14,352 bases of DNA from an uncultured Oscillospiraceae bacterium (GTDB lineage: Bacteria > Bacillota > Clostridia > Oscillospirales > Oscillospiraceae). The stretch is from NCBI GenBank assembly GCA_910588625.1, contig CAJUQN010000071.1, forward strand, positions 1 through 14,352, in the 5' to 3' direction. A program made the position numbers and the translations under genes. Below the pieces are notes generated by a model that was not told where the DNA came from, ran no database searches, and was given only the letters and a program-made list of their open reading frames with translations. This document shows, in pieces, positions 6,719 to 12,692 of this stretch (the first letter of the stretch is position 1; each line of letters opens with the position of its first letter).

Positions 6719-7888
6719 TCAAGCGGCGCTTGTTTCCTTGGTTTGCTTATGAAACTGGGTCAGTCCCATGTCCCGAATATTCTGAGCGGTATTGACCTCG
6801 CGGGTAATGGAAGCACCACAGGCGGGACAGGTCCAAACCCGTTCACGGCTGGTCAGCTTATCGTTGACGTGTCCGCATTGGTGACAGGTTTTAGCGGCAG
6901 GGGAGAGCCGATCCACGACAATGTACTCCTTACCCTGGCGTTCCAATTTGTATTTGAGGTGCTCCCGGAAACGTCCAAAACCACGATCCATCACGCCACC
7001 CTGCTTCAATTTCTGCGAAAGCTCAATCAGGTCGGTATCCCTCACACACACAGCATCCCAGGCGTTGGTTATCCGCCTGCTCTCCTTGTGGATGAAGTCC
7101 CTGCGCTGATTGGTCATGCGCTCATGCAGAAGCCGGATTTTCTGTTGCTGCTCCAAATAGTTTTTAGAACCAAATTCCATCCGGCTGAGTTTCTGCTGCA
7201 TCCGAGCCAGCTTCTCTTTGGACTGATTCAACTGTCGAGATAGTGCCGGGGAGTTTCCATTGCTGTCCACATAAAACCGGGTCAGCGAATAGTTCAGTCC
7301 AATGGTCCGTTCCCGGGTTGGAACAATCTTTTTTGGCTGCGTCGCGTCATAGCCAAAGGTAACGGAGCAGGAGTATTTACCGGAGGCGGTTCTGCTGATG
7401 GTCACGAACCGCAGCGACCACCAATGAAGGGGCTTGCGGTGGACGGTGGCCCGGATAAATCCCAGCTTTGGCATCTGAATCCCGTAATCCGACAATCGAA
7501 TAGACGGCCCCGTACAGTATTGGCGGCAATAGACGGTAAAGGAATCCTTGCGGGCCCTTTTCGTCTTGAATTGGGGACGGCCAAAGGCTGATGGCGCACG
7601 GAAGAAATTCAAATATGCCTTGCGCAAATTTTGGTGGACCGTACTAAGCGCTTGGCTGTCCACCTCTGTCAAAAACGGGGCTTCCTTTTTGTACTTAGCC
7701 GGGGTAGGGATGAAATGCAGGTCAGTCGCGGCGTAAAATTCTTCTGTATCGGCCAGCATTTTGTTCCAGAGATAGCGGCAACAACCGAAGGTTTTTTCCA
7801 TCAGCTCCGCTTGGCCTGCTGTGGGGTGGAGCAAGATTTTGATGACAGTGTATTGGGTCCTTTTTTCATGGTTCACCTTGCTGCCCAC
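6719..7888 (-). CDS. tldR: Nuclease-dead TnpB (IS605 OrfB) homologue, TldR-like RNA-guided repressor candidate (389 aa)
   Basis: Full-length IS605 OrfB/TnpB fold: N-terminal WED/REC part with GCCRYLWNKML (35-45), a RuvC-like domain from about 190, and an intact zinc ribbon (C335, C338, C354, C357). All three RuvC catalytic acids are replaced. The first, normally GLD, is GLN (N199, codon AAC); the second, normally IEDLD, is VRDTD (R283, codon AGG); the third, normally DRDVNAA, is TREVNTA (E364, codon GAG). Metal-dependent cleavage is therefore not expected, while the rest of the frame is uninterrupted, which argues for a kept non-nuclease role such as the RNA-guided repression described for TnpB-like nuclease-dead repressors. 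The GTG start has GAGGAGG six bases upstream. It lies 21 bases after a resolvase-like gene with no transposon left end between, so it looks domesticated and operonic. A guide-RNA-like region follows. The repressor role and the symbol are inference from family precedent. Confidence 0.88.
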   Translation of the reverse strand: MGSKVNHEKRTQYTVIKILLHPTAGQAELMEKTFGCCRYLWNKMLADTEEFYAATDLHFIPTPAKYKKEAPFLTEVDSQALSTVHQNLRKAYLNFFRAPSAFGRPQFKTKRARKDSFTVYCRQYCTGPSIRLSDYGIQMPKLGFIRATVHRKPLHWWSLRFVTISRTASGKYSCSVTFGYDATQPKKIVPTRERTIGLNYSLTRFYVDSNGNSPALSRQLNQSKEKLARMQQKLSRMEFGSKNYLEQQQKIRLLHERMTNQRRDFIHKESRRITNAWDAVCVRDTDLIELSQKLKQGGVMDRGFGRFREHLKYKLERQGKEYIVVDRLSPAAKTCHQCGHVNDKLTSRERVWTCPACGASITREVNTAQNIRDMGLTQFHKQTKETSAA

Positions 7889-7909
7889 ATTCTCCCTCCT
7901 CGTGCACGT

Positions 7910-8380
7910 TTATCCGGCCGCACAATCCTCGGCCTGTTTCATACGGGTAATTGCACGATAAAACGCTTTTCTTGATATACCGCACATTTCCGCCGCCTGG
8001 GTGTGAGTGATCTCACCGTCCTGCCATGCTTTGTAGCACTCAGGAAACTTTTCTGGGAGGGGCTTGGGCTGCGGCCCGAAATGTACCCCGCGAGCCTTGG
8101 CCGCTGCAATGCCTTCGGCCTGCCGTTGGCGGCGCATCTCGCGGCGTTCTTCTTCAGCAATCGAAAGGAACAATGCGGAAACGAAAGAACCTAATAACGC
8201 TTTACCTTCTTCTGGCTCCAAATCAGAGAGGCCAGCGGCGATTTCCTTTGCAAGCGATTGAAGCTGTGCCTGCAATTCTGACTGATCTTCATCAGGAGAA
8301 AAGCGAACCTTGATAGCATTGCAACTGATTACCCGCGCAGCTTCTGCGCGTTGAATCTTCGGCTTGCTTGGCATCGCCAC
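7910..8380 (-). CDS. Resolvase-like DNA-binding protein lacking the catalytic domain (156 aa)
   Basis: First gene of the proposed flagellin-switch operon. Residues 66-102 (FVSALFLSIAEEERREMRRQ, then RQAEGIAAAKARGVHFG) match helix E of serine resolvases and 108-146 (LPEKFPECYKAWQDGEITHT, then QAAEMCGISRKAFYRAI) match their helix-turn-helix domain. Residues 1-60 do not contain the resolvase catalytic domain: there is no YxRVS serine and no DRLGR. The E-helix motif RQRQAEGIAAA is identical to that of the complete resolvase at 8701-9303, so heterodimers or shared DNA sites are possible. The GTG start has GGAGG seven bases upstream; an ATG two codons later is less well spaced. It is 21 bases from the dead TnpB gene. 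A DNA-binding regulator that acts on the nearby palindromes is the likeliest role (inference). Confidence 0.86.
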   Translation of the reverse strand: MAMPSKPKIQRAEAARVISCNAIKVRFSPDEDQSELQAQLQSLAKEIAAGLSDLEPEEGKALLGSFVSALFLSIAEEERREMRRQRQAEGIAAAKARGVHFGPQPKPLPEKFPECYKAWQDGEITHTQAAEMCGISRKAFYRAITRMKQAEDCAAG

Positions 8381-8434
8381 TCGGCCCCCTCCAGAGAAAT
8401 TACTTGGGTGTTGTCGAGATGTGCCGTCGATTTT

Positions 8435-8460
8435 GTTACAAAAGGCATACCTTTTGTAAC
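8435..8460. repeat. hix-like 26-bp palindrome, site 1
   Basis: Arms GTTACAAAAGG and CCTTTTGTAAC are perfect inverted repeats around CATA; the arms extend outward by another four matching bases on each side (TTTT/AAAA). Length and form equal the 26-bp crossover sites of Hin/Gin-type invertases and resolvase site I. The central dinucleotide is AT. It lies 54 bases before the start of the 7910-8380 gene. Confidence 0.75.
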
Positions 8461-8497
8461 AAAAGGTCGAAGTTCAAAATTTTTTTGAAATGCCCCT

Positions 8498-8523
8498 TAA
8501 TTTTGCGAAAAGGTAGCCGATAT
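8498..8523 (+). promoter_or_regulatory. Sigma-28/sigma-D type promoter between the two palindromes
   Basis: TAAT at 8498-8501, a 15-base spacer, then CCGATAT at 8517-8523, preceded by G. The consensus is TAAA-N15-(G)CCGATAT/A, so the -10 element is complete and the -35 differs in one base. This sigma factor drives flagellin genes. In the sequenced orientation it points right, away from the flagellin and into the terminator of the resolvase gene; inversion between the flanking 26-bp sites would point it into the dead-TnpB/CsrA/flagellin genes. Confidence 0.6.
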
Positions 8524-8550
8524 AATTCTTGAAAGCAGTTAGGTGTCGCT

Positions 8551-8576
8551 GTTACAATGGGTATACCTTTTGTAAC
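8551..8576. repeat. hix-like 26-bp palindrome, site 2
   Basis: GTTACAATGGG and CCTTTTGTAAC around TATA: the right half equals that of site 1, the left half differs from perfect symmetry at two bases. The central dinucleotide is again AT. The centre-to-centre distance from site 1 is 116 bp. Together the two sites enclose about 90 bp containing the sigma-28-like promoter. Confidence 0.75.
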
Positions 8577-8620
8577 TGAAAAGCGGGCATTTCCTTCCCA
8601 TTATGAATTGAAAAGCACAG

Positions 8621-8665
8621 AAAAACAGCGCCTGTTCCCCCGGATATGAGGGGACGAGCGCTGTT
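8621..8665 (-). terminator. Terminator after the serine resolvase gene
   Basis: On the minus strand AACAGCGC and GCGCTGTT form the base and TCCCC/GGGGA the upper part of a hairpin, followed by a run of T (A run at 8621-8625). It lies 35 bases past the resolvase stop codon and isolates that gene from the switch region. On the plus strand it could also stop transcripts from the sigma-28-like promoter, as TTCTTGTT follows. Confidence 0.8.
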
Positions 8666-8668
8666 CTT

Positions 8669-8680
8669 GTTACAAAAAGC
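8669..8680. other. Half-site of the 26-bp palindrome
   Basis: GTTACAAAAAGC repeats the left half of site 1 (GTTACAAAAGGC) with one change; the right half is not present. It could be an accessory binding site for the resolvase or its truncated paralogues, or chance. Confidence 0.35.
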
Positions 8681-8700
8681 TGACAGAGCAAGCAGGGGAG

Positions 8701-9303
8701 CTATATGGCACAGTATTCTTTTGCTCTGCGCAAAAAGGTTTGATAAGAAACCCCCAACTGCTTCGCTGCCGTTCTGGAGGAAATCCCGCCTTGCTGCCAC
8801 TGATCCGCTAACATATAAAATTTTTCGGGCAGCTCAATCCGTTCACGCCCTAGTGTGACACCTCTTGCCCTTGCCGCCGCAATTCCTTCCGCCTGTCGCT
8901 GGCGAATGTTATCCCGTTCCGTCTGAGCCACATAGCTGAGAAGCTGGAGCACAATATCCGCAATCAGTGTCCCGGTCAAGTCGCGTCCCTGCCGTGTGTC
9001 CAGCAGAGGCATATCCAGCACCACAACATCCGCACATTTTTCTTTGGTAATGGACGCCCATTGTTCCAGTATCTCCGTGTAGTTCCGGCCCAGCCGATCA
9101 ATGCTTTTTACCACCAGGACATCGCCGGTTCGCAGACTTTTTATCAACCGCTGATAGCGTGGCCGCCGAAAATCTTTCCCTGACATCTTCTCCACCACAA
9201 TGTTTTCTTCTGTTACGCCAAATTCCAGCATGGCGGCAAGCTGACGGGCCTCGTTCTGCTCCTGTGTTGATACCCGCACATAGCCGTATGTGTTGTCTGC
9301 CAT
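8701..9303 (-). CDS. Serine recombinase, resolvase/invertase family (200 aa)
   Basis: Complete small serine recombinase of Hin/Tn3-resolvase size. Residues 6-12 are YGYVRVS with catalytic Ser12 and Arg10; VLVVKSIDRLGRNYTEIL (62-79) carries the active-site arginines R70 and R73; QLLSYVAQTERDNIRQRQAEGI (120-141) is helix E, and GGISSRTAAKQLGVSYQTFL (172-191) the C-terminal helix-turn-helix. It catalyses two-strand exchange through a phosphoserine link at short palindromic sites. The ATG start has GAAGGGGG upstream. It is transcribed from its own region, next to a long inverted repeat, and ends at a strong terminator. The two 26-bp palindromes about 125-265 bp past its stop are candidate substrates. 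It could instead serve dimer resolution for the neighbouring conjugative element. Its C-terminal half is the template from which the two catalytic-domain-less paralogues appear derived. Confidence 0.95.
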   Translation of the reverse strand: MADNTYGYVRVSTQEQNEARQLAAMLEFGVTEENIVVEKMSGKDFRRPRYQRLIKSLRTGDVLVVKSIDRLGRNYTEILEQWASITKEKCADVVVLDMPLLDTRQGRDLTGTLIADIVLQLLSYVAQTERDNIRQRQAEGIAAARARGVTLGRERIELPEKFYMLADQWQQGGISSRTAAKQLGVSYQTFLRRAKEYCAI

Positions 9304-9319
9304 TTAACGGCCCCCTTCT

Positions 9320-9354
9320 GTAAAATATGGTAGTCGAGCAATACTATATTTTAC
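9320..9354. repeat. 35-bp inverted repeat in front of the resolvase gene
   Basis: GTAAAATATGGTA and TACTATATTTTAC are inverted with one mismatch around the nine-base GTCGAGCAA. It sits 16 bases before the resolvase start, over the probable promoter (TATAGT on the minus strand). Likely an operator or a subsite for the resolvase. Its sequence is unlike the 26-bp palindromes. Confidence 0.55.
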
Positions 9355-9469
9355 CAGACGGAGCATCTTTAAGCGTGGCAACGTTGAAAAAGTGGCCGGA
9401 GCAGGAAAAGACACGGAAAAACGGGGGTTTGAGAAGTGGGCAAGCAGGGCAAGTGTATTAACACTTGCG

Positions 9470-9507
9470 AAAATGGACGCCCCGCCTCCCGGCGAGGCGT
9501 CCATTTT
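9470..9507 (-). terminator. Terminator-like hairpin downstream of the relaxase
   Basis: A perfect 12-bp stem, AAAATGGACGCC with GGCGTCCATTTT, with a G+C-rich 14-base loop able to pair further (CGCCT/AGGCG). Both outer edges end in four A/T pairs, so it could work in either direction; on the minus strand it would end the relaxase transcript. Confidence 0.6.
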
Positions 9508-9565
9508 GCTTGTTGGGGAAGCCTCCCCAAACCCCTTTGAACAGCTCCATACTGGAGCTGGCTGC

Positions 9566-9587
9566 GCGTCCCTTCGGGACGCTTTTT
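9566..9587 (+). terminator. Terminator-like hairpin, plus strand
   Basis: GCGTCCC and GGGACGC form a seven-base stem with a three-base loop, followed by TTTTT on the plus strand. No plus-strand gene ends nearby, so it may protect the mobilisation block from incoming transcription or be part of the oriT repeats. Confidence 0.45.
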
Positions 9588-9622
9588 GTCGGGCCTACGG
9601 CCCTCCCGGACGATGGAAACGA

Positions 9623-11053
9623 TCAGCGTCCCCCTTGGCGCTCCGCATCAATGTCCACATCGGATTTGTCGTAACCCATCAAGCGGTCCACGTTGGCCTT
9701 GACCGTCAGCAGCTCCTTCATCTCGTCCCTCGCCCTGCGGTAGTCAGCGTAGGCGGACTTTTTCTCCGCCAGCAAAGTGGCGTACTCGGCCTGCAAGCCC
9801 TTCACCGTGGGCAGCTTTTTCATCCCGGTCTCGTCGAAAAATTTCTTTGCCGCCTGATGCAGAAGTATCTCGCTCTCATGCTCGGCCTTGAACTTTTTGG
9901 AGTACCCGGTCTTGCGGTAGGCCACATACACATCGCGGGTCTTGGCATAGTTGATGATGTGGGTTTTCATCACGGCGATCTCCGCCATGCGCTGCTCCGC
10001 CGCCTTGATCTTCTCGGATGAACCGTTGTAGGCGGCAGTAGCCGCCGCTGCTTTTTCTGTGAGGTCGGCATAGTTCAACAGCCCATGCTCGGTCAGATAA
10101 TTCATGGTCTGGGCCATCTGCTTCAAGTTGAACACACTGGCCCACCGAGCGTAACCCGCACCCTTCCCATCCCGCAGCTTGGCCTGGATGTCCACCAGCA
10201 GATTTACCTTCGGCGGATCTGCGCGGTGGACATTTTTGGTCTGAGGCGTATGCGTCCGCTCCCCAGCGAGGACAGACCGCAAAGCGGAAATGTCGTACTC
10301 CGCGCCCAGGCTGTCCCCATCCAGGCGGACAAAATTTTTCTGCCCCGGTGCTTTCAGCCGGATGGATTTCCCCCGTGGCGAGACTTCGATACCAGCCTCC
10401 TTCAGCAACGCCAACAGCGCATCCAGATCGGCGGGCTTCTGTGCAAGAGCGGCGTCGATAGCCATGCGGAGCCGGTCCCGGTGGCAGGGCGGTTTGCTGC
10501 CCAGCCACTTGTCATAGCTCTTGCCCCGGCCCTTGGGATGTTCAATGATGGAATATCCGTTTTCCACGCAGATGGTATCACTGAGCCGCCGCACCGCCCG
10601 CCCCGAACCGAGGAAGTCCCGAAATTTCCGGGTATGGTCCAGTGTGGTGGAGTTCCAAATGATGTGGTTATGGATGTGTGCCTTGTCGATATGGGTGCAG
10701 ACGATAAAAGCATGATTGCCTTTGGTGAATCGACGGGCCAGCTCACAGCCCAGGCGGTTGGCTTCCTCCGGCGTGATCTCGCCGGGGACGAAAGACTGGC
10801 GGATGGTGTAGGCGATCACATCATCCGCGCCGCGCTTCCTGCCGGTCTTAGCCAGGTACTGCCGTTTGGAAAACAGAAACTCCGCGTCCGCGATCCGGCT
10901 GTCGCACTGGAAGCTGGAAATCAACCTGCCGTGATCCGTCTTGTCCGGGTTCTCTACATAGTCGATGATGTCACTGATGGCTTTTTTCATTGTCCGGCTT
11001 TTGCCAAGGTGCAGGGGAATAATGCGTGTGGTGGCGATAAGATGCACCTCCAA
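9623..11053 (-). CDS. MOBP-family relaxase (conjugative nickase)
   Basis: Relaxase of the PF03432 type that nicks oriT and stays bound to the transferred strand. The N-terminal domain has the catalytic tyrosine in DIIDYVENP (Tyr32 of the longest frame), the conserved QCDSRIADAEFLFSKRQY, and the metal-binding motif HIDKAHIHNH (121-130, motif III). The C-terminal half is helical and charged (about 300-476), as usual for primase-less MobP proteins. The coordinates give the longest frame, from TTG. The true start is uncertain: relatives begin MATTR, here the aligned codon is ATC at 11038, exactly eight bases after a GGAGG. No ATG occurs until residue 22, which would remove the first beta strand. 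An IR cluster follows the gene. MobC is encoded upstream, separated by an inserted plus-strand Xre gene. Confidence 0.92.
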   Translation of the reverse strand: MEVHLIATTRIIPLHLGKSRTMKKAISDIIDYVENPDKTDHGRLISSFQCDSRIADAEFLFSKRQYLAKTGRKRGADDVIAYTIRQSFVPGEITPEEANRLGCELARRFTKGNHAFIVCTHIDKAHIHNHIIWNSTTLDHTRKFRDFLGSGRAVRRLSDTICVENGYSIIEHPKGRGKSYDKWLGSKPPCHRDRLRMAIDAALAQKPADLDALLALLKEAGIEVSPRGKSIRLKAPGQKNFVRLDGDSLGAEYDISALRSVLAGERTHTPQTKNVHRADPPKVNLLVDIQAKLRDGKGAGYARWASVFNLKQMAQTMNYLTEHGLLNYADLTEKAAAATAAYNGSSEKIKAAEQRMAEIAVMKTHIINYAKTRDVYVAYRKTGYSKKFKAEHESEILLHQAAKKFFDETGMKKLPTVKGLQAEYATLLAEKKSAYADYRRARDEMKELLTVKANVDRLMGYDKSDVDIDAERQGGR

Positions 11054-11111
11054 ATCGGAATAGAGTAATGGGAGCTATTTGAAGTTTCTCCATCGCTGTC
11101 TGGGAATGCGC

Positions 11112-11140
11112 TTGATATTTTCCGGATGCTATGATATGCT
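11112..11140 (+). promoter_or_regulatory. Promoter of the Xre regulator
   Basis: TTGATA (11112-11117), a 17-base spacer, and TATGCT (11135-11140) form a good sigma-A promoter 30 bases before the Xre start. The TATGAT just upstream is too close to the -35 to be the -10. Confidence 0.6.
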
Positions 11141-11170
11141 ACTTGAAACAGCGTAAGGAGGTATGCCATT

Positions 11171-11476
11171 ATGTATGACAGAAAGAAGTACGGGGACCGC
11201 ATCCGTCAACTCCGAATCCAAAGCGAGTACACACAGGAAGGACTTGCTGAAAAACTGGGTATCGACACAAACTTTCTGGATGATATCGAAGCTGGCAAAA
11301 AAGACTGCCCGGTGGAGTTGGTCGTTCGATTCTCCAACATCTTTGGAGTATCAATAGATATGCTTGTCTTGGGCAAAGAACACGAAACGTCACTTGCGGC
11401 GGCAGACCGCAGTCATCTAAAAACTGAGATAACGTCATTGCTGGCTCAATTAGAGGAATTGAAGGAAAAACTGTAA
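11171..11476 (+). CDS. Xre/Cro-type HTH transcriptional regulator (101 aa)
   Basis: A small repressor-like DNA-binding protein. Residues 7-61 form the helix-turn-helix domain: YGDRIRQLRIQSEYTQEGLA, EKLGIDTNFLDDIEAGKKDC and LVVRFSNIFGVSIDMLVLGK. The C-terminal part (about 75-101) is a short amphipathic helix suitable for dimerisation. The start has a perfect AAGGAGG and a sigma-A promoter. It is transcribed opposite to and between mobC and the relaxase gene, from the intergenic space it shares with the relaxase start, so control of the relaxase, and hence of transfer, is a likely job (inference). A bidirectional terminator separates it from convergent mobC. Confidence 0.93.
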   Translation: MYDRKKYGDRIRQLRIQSEYTQEGLAEKLGIDTNFLDDIEAGKKDCPVELVVRFSNIFGVSIDMLVLGKEHETSLAAADRSHLKTEITSLLAQLEELKEKL

Positions 11477-11497
11477 AGCAATCTTAACTCAAAAAAG

Positions 11498-11530
11498 AAG
11501 CTGGTGAGGCTTTGCCGTTCTCACCAGCTT
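11498..11530. terminator. Bidirectional terminator between xre and mobC
   Basis: AAGCTGGTGAG and CTCACCAGCTT form a perfect 11-base stem with an 11-base loop. An A run precedes it (U run on the minus strand, after mobC) and TTTT ends it on the plus strand. It serves both convergent genes, better in the mobC direction. Confidence 0.85.
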
Positions 11531-11869
11531 TTACCGTATTGCCGCCAGCGCAGAAAGAATCTTTTGCGCCGCATCCCATAACCGCTCTTGGTCTTGTTGC
11601 AATTCTTCCATGTCGGCATCATAGAACCGCCCCGTCTCATGCACCCGGCGCGTGAGCTGGTTGAGGTTGTTGCTGGAACGACGCAACAGGGACACCATCT
11701 CGCCCAGCTCCGGCAATTCCAGATTGACCACAAACCCGTCTATCGCCATTTTTCGCAGATAGGCGCTGAGATTTTTGGTGCTGTACTGCTCCATCTTGGC
11801 CCGGATCATGTTCCGTTCTTCCTCTGAGACGTAGAACAGCAGGGGAATGGTTCTTTTGCGTTTTGCCAC
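11531..11869 (-). CDS. mobC: MobC-type relaxosome accessory protein
   Basis: MobC proteins bind oriT beside the relaxase and help strand opening. The 112-residue product has a basic N-terminus (VAKRKRTIPLLFYVSEEERNMI), a ribbon-helix-helix-like part (KMEQYSTKNLSAYLRKMAID, about 26-45), and the characteristic ELGEMVSLLRRSSNNLNQLTRRVHETG segment (about 55-80), followed by a helical tail. Two GTG codons could start it: the one at 11869 has AGGAG eight bases upstream and is preferred; the one at 11875 overlaps the upstream stop codon (GTGA) but its AGGAG is only two bases away. It follows the DUF3849 gene directly and is translated as part of the same transcript. Confidence 0.9.
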   Translation of the reverse strand: MAKRKRTIPLLFYVSEEERNMIRAKMEQYSTKNLSAYLRKMAIDGFVVNLELPELGEMVSLLRRSSNNLNQLTRRVHETGRFYDADMEELQQDQERLWDAAQKILSALAAIR

Positions 11870-11871
11870 GG

Positions 11872-12618
11872 TCACAGCTCCTGGCCCTTCGGCTTCATCT
11901 TGCCAGCAGGAGAGGGGGCATCCGGTTGCTTCTGGAGCTTTTTACGCGCTGAGGGTTTACGCAGACGCAGGGGGCGAAAGCGGTTCTCGTCCTGCCGGAT
12001 CAGGGCAAAGGTCCCCTTTCGGTCATTCAGCGTGGAGAGGGTCAGGGTCTGAAAGGGCAGCATAGCCATGAGCCGGTCCTGATCTTTCGTGTTGGCCCGT
12101 GCCAGAAAGTCCGGGGACACTTGGGCCATGTAATGGGTTCCGTTGGGGCTGTTTGGCTCGTTGGCGTCCTGAAACTCCGCCAGGATTCTTTCCGCCTCCG
12201 CCTGGATGTCCTCCCGCTTGAGAGGGAGGGACAGGAGATATTCCTTCTGCGCCATGTCAATGAACAGGTCCACCTTTGTGGAGTGGCTTTCCAACGTACA
12301 GCTTCCCCGTCCTCTTTGCAGCCCATATAGCGGGATGGTCTTGGCCCAGCTTTGATTATGGCCGGTGATCCGGGTGTCACCTTTCCGCTCCCGGACCGTA
12401 TAGGCCAGTACAAAAAATACCCGCTCTGGGCCAAACTGCCCCAGTACCTTCCTGGCCGTCCCAGGGACAAAGTTCATCCCGTCCCATCCATCCAGGATGG
12501 CATCGTCAATGGCGCATTTGCAGGCGGCATGGGCGGCAAGCGACGCTCGGTACAGCTCCAGCTCACCCTTTTCGCGGGCATAGTTGGCGGGATATTTGTA
12601 GATAGGGGTTTTATCCAT
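11872..12618 (-). CDS. DUF3849-type protein of conjugative elements (248 aa)
   Basis: The N-terminal half matches the DUF3849 pattern known from clostridial conjugative elements: PIYKYPANYAREKGELELYR at the start, AACKCAIDDAIL at about 30-41, then VLGQFGPERVFFVLAYTVRE. The family's function is unknown. The C-terminal half is less conserved, with a helical region (about 125-150) and a basic proline-rich tail with RKPSARKKLQKQPDAP, which resembles the tails of the DUF3848 protein and the helicase. The second ATG, at 12618, is chosen because GGAGG lies eight bases upstream; the first, at 12633, has its purines too close. The gene is divergent from the small basic protein and overlaps or abuts mobC, so it belongs to the mobilisation operon. 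Confidence 0.85.
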   Translation of the reverse strand: MDKTPIYKYPANYAREKGELELYRASLAAHAACKCAIDDAILDGWDGMNFVPGTARKVLGQFGPERVFFVLAYTVRERKGDTRITGHNQSWAKTIPLYGLQRGRGSCTLESHSTKVDLFIDMAQKEYLLSLPLKREDIQAEAERILAEFQDANEPNSPNGTHYMAQVSPDFLARANTKDQDRLMAMLPFQTLTLSTLNDRKGTFALIRQDENRFRPLRLRKPSARKKLQKQPDAPSPAGKMKPKGQEL

Positions 12619-12692
12619 TTTGATTTCCTCCATTTCCTTTCGAGGTCTGATGTGTTACAATAGCGAAAAATCCAGAAAAGTGGTGGCACAGT

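Larger units (their letters stand above)
9449..9603. other. Cluster of inverted repeats, candidate oriT of the conjugative element
   Basis: The 320-base gap 9304-9622 holds no gene. Within it, five inverted repeats follow one another: GCAAGTGT/ACACTTGC with loop ATTA (9449-9468); AAAATGGACGCC/GGCGTCCATTTT (9470-9507); TTGGGG/CCCCAA (near 9513-9530); CAGCTCC/GGAGCTG (9542-9560); GCGTCCC/GGGACGC (9566-9582); with GGGCC/GGCCC at 9591-9603. Origins of transfer for MOBP relaxases are short inverted repeats next to the relaxase gene; the first, A+T-centred repeat is the best nick-region candidate. No nick site can be assigned from sequence alone. Confidence 0.4.

Noticed and set aside
6505..7960. 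An intact, mobile IS605/IS607 element around the tnpB-like gene
   Set aside because: No tnpA, no left end between the tnpB-like gene and the gene 21 bases upstream, and the active site is lost; only right-end-like structure remains. The nearby serine recombinase is of the resolvase type and not IS607 TnpA, which has an N-terminal HTH.
8473..8489. TTCAAAA/TTTTGAA inverted repeat between the two 26-bp sites
   Set aside because: Short A/T repeat in an A+T-rich segment; may be an operator but chance is likely.
10085..11068. Plus-strand open frame of 327 codons
   Set aside because: Antisense to the relaxase, whose motifs are certain.
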